A stretch of DNA of 17,473 nt from Clostridium sp. CAG:167. GTDB taxonomy: Bacteria; Bacillota; Clostridia; Lachnospirales; Lachnospiraceae. The notes under the pieces are model-generated. The model searched no databases, was not told the DNA's origin, and saw only the letters and a list, made by a program, of their open reading frames with translations. The DNA is taken from NCBI GenBank assembly GCA_000433735.1, contig HF998344.1:19793-37265 (forward strand). Direction: 5' to 3'. Below are positions 1 to 5,780 of the stretch, piece by piece. Numbering within the stretch: position 1 is the stretch's first letter; every line of letters starts with the position of its first letter. Made by a program: the position numbers and the translations under genes.

Positions 1-2
1 AT

Positions 3-221
3 GGTTTTGAGGCAGCGTATTCCAAAGAAGATTTTCCGATGTGTGGAATGGACCGGTTTACTCTGGATCTCTTAATGGGAGAAGTAGCATATCGTATTGG
101 AAAGTTCCAGAAGGCATCCAGACATGTGAATCAGCTTTTGGGTGACCGTGCTACGCCGTCAAGAGTGAAAGATAAAGCACTGGATCTGAAGGAATCGATT
201 CAGAAACATATACAGAAATAA
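3..221 (+). CDS. C-terminal end of a probable DUF2225 family protein (partial)
   Basis: The reading frame is open from the left edge, so this is the last 72 codons of a longer gene whose start lies outside the window. The visible peptide begins GFEAAYSKEDFPMCGMD and continues with an alpha-helical stretch (LMGEVAYRIGKFQKASRHVNQLL) of the TPR-like kind, then a charged tail. The pattern of a 'FP-x-x-GMD' turn, a helix, and 'RVKDKALDLKE' near the end resembles the C-terminus of DUF2225 proteins of Firmicutes, which have no established function. That match is from memory of the family and is moderate. There is an internal ATG at 39, but coding similarity upstream of it argues against a start there. 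A terminator follows 16 bases after the stop. Confidence 0.55.
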   Translation, partial: GFEAAYSKEDFPMCGMDRFTLDLLMGEVAYRIGKFQKASRHVNQLLGDRATPSRVKDKALDLKESIQKHIQK

Positions 222-237
222 AAGTGATTTTAAACAC

Positions 238-282
238 GAAGGAGGAATCAGGTATGGAGTACATATCTGAGGCCTTCTTTTT
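238..282 (+). terminator. Rho-independent terminator after the DUF2225-like gene
   Basis: The outer stem GAAGG (238-242) pairs with CCTTC (273-277). After an asymmetric internal loop, the inner stem CAGGTATG (249-256) pairs with CATATCTG (262-269) with one G-T wobble around a five-base loop. Five T residues follow at 278-282. It lies directly after the upstream gene and separates it from the groESL promoter. Confidence 0.7.
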
Positions 283-353
283 ATCTGTCTTAATTGAAAA
301 AATGAGAAAAAAAGAGAATAAATGAGTATATAAAAGAATATATAAGAATATAG

Positions 354-381
354 TGCATTTTACTTAAAAAGTAATGTTGCA
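354..381. repeat. Inverted repeat just upstream of the groESL promoter
   Basis: TTACTT (360-365) and AAGTAA (369-374) form a perfect inverted repeat around three A residues, flanked on both sides by TGCA (354-357 and 378-381). The right TGCA overlaps the proposed -35 box. It could be an additional operator or an AT-rich chance palindrome; the sequence alone cannot decide. The rest of 283-353 is A-rich and holds no gene I can support. Confidence 0.3.
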
Positions 382-405
382 TTTATTTTCATTTTTTTTT
401 ATTAT
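377..405 (+). promoter_or_regulatory. Vegetative promoter of groES-groEL
   Basis: TTGCAT (377-382), a 17-base spacer and TATTAT (400-405) give a sigma-A type promoter with a good -10 box and a weak -35 box. Transcription would start near 412, placing the CIRCE operator at the very start of the transcript, as in other HrcA-controlled operons. An alternative -10, TATAAA at 403-408, would make the spacer 20 bases. Confidence 0.6.
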
Positions 406-418
406 AAAGCCAATGAGT

Positions 419-445
419 TTAGCACTCGATTAAAATGAGTGCTAA
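419..445 (+). promoter_or_regulatory. CIRCE operator (HrcA binding site)
   Basis: TTAGCACTC (419-427), nine spacer bases and GAGTGCTAA (437-445) match the canonical CIRCE inverted repeat without any mismatch. HrcA repressor binds this element and releases it under heat shock when GroEL is titrated by misfolded protein. The hrcA gene itself is not in the window. The element sits in the 5' leader of groES, 38 bases before the start codon. Confidence 0.97.
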
Positions 446-483
446 CAAAAAGGCAAATACAAATAAGAATGGAGGAAATATAA

Positions 484-768
484 ATGAAATTAGTACCATT
501 AGGTGACAGAGTTGTATTGAAACAGCTGGATGCAGAAGAAACAACAAAGTCAGGTATCGTATTACCGGGACAGGCACAGGAGAAACCACAGCAGGCTGAG
601 ATCGTAGCAGTTGGTCCGGGGGGCATGGTTGACGGAAAAGAAATAAAGATGGAAGTCAAAGTTGGAGATAAAGTAATTTATTCCAAATATGCAGGAACTG
701 ATGTGAAATTAGACGGCGAAGAATATATCATTGTTCGTCAGAATGATATTTTGGCAGTAGTAGAATAA
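484..768 (+). CDS. groES: Co-chaperonin GroES (10 kDa chaperonin)
   Basis: This 94-residue protein has the normal length of GroES, the heptameric lid that caps the GroEL folding chamber in the cytoplasm. It begins MKLVPLGDRVVLKQ, followed by the flexible mobile loop around residues 18-35 (TTKSGIVLPGQAQEKPQ), which contains the GIVLP contact to GroEL. The later VGDKVIYSKYAGT and the C-terminal QNDILAVVE are also typical. GGAGGAA at 471-477 is well spaced from the ATG. It is the first gene of the CIRCE-controlled operon, 17 bases ahead of groEL, so expression should be HrcA-repressed and heat-inducible. Confidence 0.97.
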   Translation: MKLVPLGDRVVLKQLDAEETTKSGIVLPGQAQEKPQQAEIVAVGPGGMVDGKEIKMEVKVGDKVIYSKYAGTDVKLDGEEYIIVRQNDILAVVE

Positions 769-785
769 TATAGGAGGTCTTTGAA

Positions 786-2411
786 ATGGCAAAGGAAATT
801 AAATTTGGCGCAGAAGCGAGAGCCGCACTGGAGGCTGGTGTTGATAAACTTTCCAATACAGTACGAGTAACACTTGGACCAAAAGGAAGAAATGTAGTTT
901 TGGATAAATCTTTTGGCGCACCACTTATTACAAATGATGGTGTTACTATTGCAAAAGAAGTTGAATTGGAAGATCCGTTTGAAAATATGGGTGCGCAGCT
1001 TGTAAAAGAAGTTGCAACAAAAACAAATGACGTGGCAGGAGATGGCACAACAACAGCTACCGTACTGGCACAGGCTATGATCAATGAGGGAATGAAGAAC
1101 CTGGCTGCAGGTGCCAATCCGATCATCCTTCGTAAAGGAATGAAGAAAGCTACTGATACAGCTGTTGAAGCAATCAAAAATATGAGCTCAGTACTGACAG
1201 GAAAAGAGCAGATTGCAAAAGTAGCTGCTATCTCTGCCGGTGATGAAAAAGTAGGAGAAATGGTAGCAGATGCCATGGAAAAAGTTTCTAACGATGGTGT
1301 TATTACTATTGAAGAGTCCAAGACAATGCAGACTGAATTGGATATGGTAGAGGGTATGCAGTTTGACCGTGGATATCTGTCCGCTTATATGGCTACGAAT
1401 ATGGATAAGATGGAAGCAGAGCTGGAAAGCCCATACATTTTGATCACAGATAAGAAAATTTCCAATATCCAGGAAATCCTTCCATTGCTGGAGCAGGTTG
1501 TACAGGCTGGTGCAAGACTCCTTATCATTGCTGAAGATGTAGAGGGAGAGGCACTTAGTACACTGGTTATCAATAAACTTCGTGGTACATTCAATGTAGT
1601 AGCAGTAAAGGCACCTGGATATGGTGACCGCCGTAAAGAGATGCTGAAAGATATTGCTGTTCTGACTGGCGGAGAAGTGATTTCTGAAGAACTGGGACTG
1701 GATCTGAAAGAGACAACCATGGATCAGTTAGGAAGAGCTAAGTCTGTAAAAGTTGGAAAAGAAACAACCATTATTGTTGATGGTGAAGGAAGCAAAGAAG
1801 ATATTCAGGCTCGTATTGCTCAGATCAAAGCTCAGATCGAAGAGACAACATCTGACTTTGACCGTGAGAAACTTCAGGAGAGACTGGCTAAGATGTCCGG
1901 TGGTGTAGCAGTCGTCCGTGTAGGAGCAGCTACAGAGACAGAGATGCAGGAAGCAAAACTTCGTATGGAAGATGCTCTGGCAGCTACAAGAGCAGCCGTA
2001 GAAGAAGGAATTATCGCAGGAGGCGGTTCTGCTTATATCCATGCCAGCAAGGAAGTTGCCAAATTGGTAAATGCACTGGAAGGAGACGAAAAGACAGGAG
2101 CCAATGTAATCTTGAAAGCATTGGAAGCTCCTCTTCGCAGAATTTCAGAAAATGCAGGATTGGAAGGCTCAGTTATTATTGACCGCGTAAGATCTGAAGA
2201 GCCTGGATTTGGATTTAACGCATTGACAGAAGAGTATGTAAATATGGTAGAAAATGGTATCCTGGATCCTGCCAAAGTAACAAGAAGTGCTTTGCAGAAC
2301 GCTACCAGCGTGGCATCTACTTTGTTGACAACTGAGTCTGTTGTTGCTAATATAAAGGAAGATGCTCCGGCTATGCCAGCAGGTGGTGCCGGCGGCATGG
2401 GAATGATGTAA
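786..2411 (+). CDS. groEL: Chaperonin GroEL (60 kDa chaperonin)
   Basis: The 541-residue protein is full length for GroEL, the ATP-driven double-ring chaperonin that folds cytoplasmic proteins with GroES. The nucleotide-binding signatures TLGPKGRN (residues 29-36) and GDGTTT (85-90) are intact in the equatorial domain. The apical region and the second equatorial part (GGGSAYIHA, VTRSALQNATSVA) follow. The C-terminus is the usual short glycine-methionine tail, GGAGGMGMM. AGGAGGT lies eight bases before the ATG. The gene follows groES closely and shares its promoter and CIRCE. No terminator is visible between its stop and the next gene. Confidence 0.98.
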   Translation: MAKEIKFGAEARAALEAGVDKLSNTVRVTLGPKGRNVVLDKSFGAPLITNDGVTIAKEVELEDPFENMGAQLVKEVATKTNDVAGDGTTTATVLAQAMINEGMKNLAAGANPIILRKGMKKATDTAVEAIKNMSSVLTGKEQIAKVAAISAGDEKVGEMVADAMEKVSNDGVITIEESKTMQTELDMVEGMQFDRGYLSAYMATNMDKMEAELESPYILITDKKISNIQEILPLLEQVVQAGARLLIIAEDVEGEALSTLVINKLRGTFNVVAVKAPGYGDRRKEMLKDIAVLTGGEVISEELGLDLKETTMDQLGRAKSVKVGKETTIIVDGEGSKEDIQARIAQIKAQIEETTSDFDREKLQERLAKMSGGVAVVRVGAATETEMQEAKLRMEDALAATRAAVEEGIIAGGGSAYIHASKEVAKLVNALEGDEKTGANVILKALEAPLRRISENAGLEGSVIIDRVRSEEPGFGFNALTEEYVNMVENGILDPAKVTRSALQNATSVASTLLTTESVVANIKEDAPAMPAGGAGGMGMM

Positions 2412-2442
2412 TTCCCAATAACAAACAGAACAGGAGAATTTC

Positions 2443-2937
2443 ATGGAACAATCATACGCAGAGGCGAATGCAAAAGTAAAAACAAGCATTTCCTCGATTT
2501 TGACAAAAGCACTGTGCATTATTGTTATACTGGCGTTGTTCGCCCTCAGTTTTATGGGAGTCCGCTATGTAATGATCGTGGCAGTGGCACTGGCTGGATT
2601 TCTGGTGTGGTACTGGCCGAGATTTAGGAAAGAATGGGAATATGTTTTTTGTGACGGACAGCTTGATTTTGATTTGATCAAAGGTGGCGAGAAGAGAAAA
2701 CACATATTGCGTATCGAACTGGAAAACGCAGATGTGGTGGCACCTTTGGGATCGGAAGCACTGGATGGTTACAGACATCTTCCGGTGAAAGATTTTTCGT
2801 CCGGCCGTCAGGAAGCACATCTGTACGGAATTGCTACCAGACTGCCAAAGCAGGAGAGCAAGGTGCTGATCCGTTTTGAGCCTAATGAAAAAATGCTCAA
2901 GATGATGAAGGACAAATGTCCTAACATTGTGAAGTGA
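2443..2937 (+). CDS. Small two-helix membrane protein (DUF6106-like), third gene of the groESL operon
   Basis: This 164-residue protein has a short charged N-terminus, two hydrophobic helices (about residues 21-38 and 41-58) separated by a tight turn with Arg41, and then a soluble, charged domain of about 100 residues. The segment WEYVFCDGQLDFDLIKGGEKRKHILRIEL looks like the small beta-rich, PH-like domain of Lachnospiraceae proteins I recall as DUF6106; function is unknown and the family name is tentative. By positive-inside reasoning the soluble domain should be cytoplasmic. An AGGAGA site precedes the ATG. It lies 31 bases after groEL with no terminator or obvious promoter between them, and a strong terminator follows it, so co-transcription with groESL is likely. 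Confidence 0.75.
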   Translation: MEQSYAEANAKVKTSISSILTKALCIIVILALFALSFMGVRYVMIVAVALAGFLVWYWPRFRKEWEYVFCDGQLDFDLIKGGEKRKHILRIELENADVVAPLGSEALDGYRHLPVKDFSSGRQEAHLYGIATRLPKQESKVLIRFEPNEKMLKMMKDKCPNIVK

Positions 2938-2956
2938 AAAGGTCTTAGATAATATT

Positions 2957-3019
2957 AAAAAAGAGCAATCTGTTGCCGTGGCCGAATAGAGGCAGTCTGT
3001 GGCAGATAGCTCTTTTTTT
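2957..3019 (+). terminator. Rho-independent terminator of the groESL operon
   Basis: AAAAAAGAGC (2957-2966) pairs with GCTCTTTTTT (3009-3018), and the arms extend inward through ATCTG (2968-2972) with CAGAT (3003-3007). The loop of about 30 bases contains further GGCC-rich complementarity, so it may fold into a branched structure. The right arm runs directly into a T tract. Confidence 0.75.
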
Positions 3020-3066
3020 GATCTAAATTCAGAGAAGAAACTAATTAAGAAAAATCAACTGAAATA

Positions 3067-3095
3067 TTGACAAGTTTTTTGTTTTCGGATAAAAT
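3067..3095 (+). promoter_or_regulatory. Sigma-A promoter of guaB
   Basis: A consensus -35 box TTGACA (3067-3072), a 17-base spacer and TAAAAT (3090-3095) form a strong promoter. Start of transcription near 3102 leaves a leader of about 30 bases, too short to hold a purine riboswitch. Confidence 0.85.
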
Positions 3096-3132
3096 GGATT
3101 AAATACATTACAAGAAAGAGAGGAAGATAAAA

Positions 3133-4584
3133 ATGGGAACTATTATTGGTGATGGCATTACATTTGATGATGTGTTATTAGTACCTTCATATTCGGAAGT
3201 GATTCCCAATCAAGTATGTCTTAAGACACATTTGACAAAGGACATTGAGTTAAACATTCCTATGATGAGTGCAGGAATGGATACAGTTACAGAGCATCGT
3301 ATGGCGATTGCGATGGCAAGACAGGGTGGAATCGGTATTATCCACAAAAATATGTCTATAGAGGAGCAGGCTGAGGAAGTTGATAAGGTAAAAAGATCTG
3401 AAAATGGTGTTATCACAGATCCGTTTTATCTTTCTCCGGAACATACATTGGGAGATGCCAACGATCTGATGGCTAAGTTCAGAATTTCAGGTGTACCGAT
3501 CACAGAAGGAAAAAAACTGGTAGGTATCATCACAAATCGTGACCTGAAGTTTGAAACAGATTTTAGCAAAAAGATCAAAGAGTGTATGACAAGCGAAGGA
3601 TTGATCACGGCGCCGGAGGGAATTACACTGGACGAGGCAAAGAAGATCCTTGCCGGAGCCAGAAAAGAAAAACTTCCTATTGTAGATAAAGATGGAAATC
3701 TCAGCGGATTGATCACCATCAAGGATATTGAAAAACAGATCAAATATCCAAATTCTGCCAAAGACAAGCAGGGAAGACTGTTGTGCGGTGCCGGTGTAGG
3801 TGTAACAGCTAACATTCTGGACCGTGTAGATGCACTGGTAAAATCCAAGGTGGATGTGATTGTTATTGATACAGCTCATGGCCACTCTGCCAATGTACTC
3901 CGGGTTGTAAAGATGGTTCGTGAAAAATACCCGGATCTTGCTATCATAGCAGGAAATGTAGCTACCGGAGAGGCCACAGAGGCATTGATCCAGGCTGGTG
4001 TAGATGCCGTTAAAGTTGGTATCGGACCGGGATCTATCTGTACTACCCGTGTTGTTGCCGGTATTGGTGTTCCGCAGATAACAGCTATTATGGATTGTTA
4101 TGCAGTGGCTAAGAAATATGGTATTCCGATCATTGCGGACGGTGGTATCAAGTACTCCGGAGATATGACAAAAGCAATTGCTGCCGGGGCAAATGTCTGC
4201 ATGATGGGTAGTATTTTTGCCGGATGTGATGAGAGTCCGGGAACATTTGAGTTGTTCCAGGGAAGAAAATATAAAGTTTACCGTGGAATGGGATCTATCG
4301 CTGCTATGGAGAACGGAAGTAAAGACCGTTATTTCCAGCAGGATGCCAAGAAATTGGTGCCAGAGGGTGTTGAAGGCCGTGTGGCATATAAAGGTCTGGT
4401 AGAAGATACTGTATTCCAGTTGATCGGTGGTATCCGTTCCGGTATGGGATATTGTGGTACAAAGACCATTGAAGAGCTGAAAGAGAATGGAAAATTCGTG
4501 AAGATCTCTGCTGCTTCTTTGAAAGAAAGCCATCCTCATGATATTCACATTACCAAAGAGGCTCCAAACTATAGTGTCGAGTAA
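3133..4584 (+). CDS. guaB: Inosine-5'-monophosphate dehydrogenase
   Basis: This enzyme oxidises IMP to XMP with NAD+, the committed step of guanine nucleotide synthesis in the cytoplasm. The 483 residues are normal length for bacterial IMPDH. The barrel starts with FDDVLLVP (11-18) and AGMDTVTEHRMAIAMARQGGIGIIHKN. Two CBS repeats are inserted at about 97-148 and 157-205. The catalytic loop GIGPGSICTTR places the nucleophilic cysteine at residue 303. The IMP-binding GGIKYSGD and the YRGMGS segment follow, and the flap EGRVAYKG carries the catalytic arginine. It has its own strong promoter. Its 3' end overlaps the start of the downstream amidase gene, an unusual partner for guaB. Confidence 0.97.
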   Translation: MGTIIGDGITFDDVLLVPSYSEVIPNQVCLKTHLTKDIELNIPMMSAGMDTVTEHRMAIAMARQGGIGIIHKNMSIEEQAEEVDKVKRSENGVITDPFYLSPEHTLGDANDLMAKFRISGVPITEGKKLVGIITNRDLKFETDFSKKIKECMTSEGLITAPEGITLDEAKKILAGARKEKLPIVDKDGNLSGLITIKDIEKQIKYPNSAKDKQGRLLCGAGVGVTANILDRVDALVKSKVDVIVIDTAHGHSANVLRVVKMVREKYPDLAIIAGNVATGEATEALIQAGVDAVKVGIGPGSICTTRVVAGIGVPQITAIMDCYAVAKKYGIPIIADGGIKYSGDMTKAIAAGANVCMMGSIFAGCDESPGTFELFQGRKYKVYRGMGSIAAMENGSKDRYFQQDAKKLVPEGVEGRVAYKGLVEDTVFQLIGGIRSGMGYCGTKTIEELKENGKFVKISAASLKESHPHDIHITKEAPNYSVE

Positions 4585-5251
4585 TCGAAAAAGAACAAAG
4601 AAAAAAAGAACTCGCTGTGCGCTGCTTGTCAGTGGCACAGCAGTTTTTATATTGTTGTGCTGCGGCTTGGTGGCTTATTTTTGGCAAAAAAATCAGGAAG
4701 CAGAGAAAGCAGCACGGCAAAAAAATCTGCCAAAGCTTTCCATTGAAACAAAACTGTTAGATGTTAACCCGTATTCAAGACCGGGAATTGCCCTTAAAAA
4801 GGTAAAGGGCGTAGTGGTGCATTATACGGCTAATCCGGGGACAAATGCCTTAGATAATAGAAATTACTTTAACAGTCTTTCTAAAGCAAATAAAGGCAAA
4901 ACAAAGGCTCAGAGCACCTATGCCAGCAGTCATTTTATTGTGGGGCTGCAGGGGCAGATCGTTCAGTGTGTTCCACTGAATGAAATTGCGTATGCATCCA
5001 ATAACCGAAATGCAGATACCATTTCCATTGAGTGTTGTCATCCGGATCAAAGCGGAAAGTTTACAGAGGCTACATATAAATCAGTGGTGGAACTGGTTGC
5101 GTACCTTTGTCTGAAGTATGACCTGTCAGAAGGAGATGTGATTCGACATTATGATGTAACGGGTAAAAACTGCCCTAAGTATTTTGTGGAAAATCCAAAA
5201 GAGTGGACGAAATTTAAGAGTGATGTTAAAAATAAAATGGGACTGTCCTGA
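4538..5251 (+). CDS. Membrane-anchored N-acetylmuramoyl-L-alanine amidase (Amidase_2/PGRP type)
   Basis: The protein should cleave the bond between N-acetylmuramic acid and L-alanine in peptidoglycan outside the membrane. A very basic N-terminus (RKRTKKKRTR) precedes one hydrophobic segment at about 28-48, giving a type II signal anchor. The catalytic domain runs from about 85 to 230. Putative zinc ligands are His95 (VVVHYTA), His204 and Cys212 (HYDVTGKNC), the His-His-Cys set of T7 lysozyme and PGRP proteins. SSHFIVG (His132) and SIE (Glu165) are also typical. The ATG at 4538 lies inside guaB. A GTG at 4574, overlapping the guaB stop and preceded by AAAGAGG, is an equally plausible start giving 225 residues with the anchor intact. 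The last codons form the left arm of the terminator. Confidence 0.85.
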   Translation: MIFTLPKRLQTIVSSNRKRTKKKRTRCALLVSGTAVFILLCCGLVAYFWQKNQEAEKAARQKNLPKLSIETKLLDVNPYSRPGIALKKVKGVVVHYTANPGTNALDNRNYFNSLSKANKGKTKAQSTYASSHFIVGLQGQIVQCVPLNEIAYASNNRNADTISIECCHPDQSGKFTEATYKSVVELVAYLCLKYDLSEGDVIRHYDVTGKNCPKYFVENPKEWTKFKSDVKNKMGLS

Positions 5252-5275
5252 GGACAATCCCATTTTGCGTTTCTT
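5234..5275. terminator. Probably bidirectional terminator between the amidase and dCMP deaminase genes
   Basis: AAAATGGGA-x-TGTCC (5234-5248) pairs with GGACA-x-TCCCATTTT (5252-5266), a 15-position stem with one mismatch and a three-base loop. The loop is exactly the TGA stop codon of the amidase. On the plus strand the right arm ends in TTTT, followed by a T-rich stretch. On the minus strand the same hairpin is followed by ATTTTTAA, so it can also end the converging transcript from the deaminase gene. Confidence 0.85.
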
Positions 5276-5280
5276 ATAGA

Positions 5281-5766
5281 TTATAGTTTAAACTGGATTT
5301 TTTGGGAGGAAGATTCATAAGGGCGCCAGGTAACACCGGCGGATTCCATCATTTTTTTTGATGCGATCACAGAAGGGGTCATGGCGTATTTATCTTCCAT
5401 GTAGATTACCTCTTTGATGCCGGACTGAATCAGAGCCTTCGTACATTCGTTGCAGGGGAACAGGGTTGTATAAATCCTGGCTCCTTGTAAGTTCGTGCCG
5501 GTATAATTCAACAGAGCGTTTAGTTCTGCATGGCATACATAAAGATATTTTGTCTGTAAAGGATCTTCGTTTTCTCTGTCCCATGGATATTCATCATCGG
5601 AACATCCTCTGGGCATTCCGTTATAGCCAACAGATAAAATCTTGTTATCAACCCCTACGATGCAGGCCCCCACACTGGTGTGAGGGTCCTTGCTCCGCAT
5701 CGAGGAGAGAATGGCTATACCCATGAAATACTGATCCCATGAAAGATAATCGGTATTTTTCATCAT
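5281..5766 (-). CDS. Deoxycytidylate (dCMP) deaminase
   Basis: Deaminates dCMP to dUMP, feeding thymidylate synthesis in the cytoplasm. The 161 residues match the compact bacterial family that includes ComEB. The zinc site is complete: His79-Ala-Glu81 (CHAELNALL), with Glu81 as the proton shuttle, and Pro104-Cys105-Asn-Glu-Cys108. The N-terminal WDQYFMGIAILSSMRSKDPHTSVGACIV and VGYNGMPRG segments are characteristic. Two adjacent ATG codons exist. GGGAG lies only three bases before the first and six before the second, so the true start may be one codon later. It follows the GH43 gene by 14 bases on the same strand and may share its transcript, although the two functions are unrelated. Confidence 0.93.
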   Translation of the reverse strand: MMKNTDYLSWDQYFMGIAILSSMRSKDPHTSVGACIVGVDNKILSVGYNGMPRGCSDDEYPWDRENEDPLQTKYLYVCHAELNALLNYTGTNLQGARIYTTLFPCNECTKALIQSGIKEVIYMEDKYAMTPSVIASKKMMESAGVTWRPYESSSQKIQFKL

Positions 5767-5780
5767 CGGCTCCCATCAAA

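Noticed and set aside
728..1321. A 197-codon minus-strand frame inside groEL.
   Set aside because: Antisense shadow of groEL with a serine- and alanine-rich composition and no independent signals.
2941..3132. Possible purine riboswitch or guaB leader RNA.
   Set aside because: The structured part is explained by the groESL operon terminator, and the guaB promoter leaves only about 30 bases of leader.
3487..4638. A 383-codon open frame on the minus strand across guaB and the amidase start.
   Set aside because: It is antisense to a certain gene, its protein is rich in Cys, Ser, His and Asn with no recognisable motif, and it has no promoter or ribosome site. It is a codon-bias shadow.
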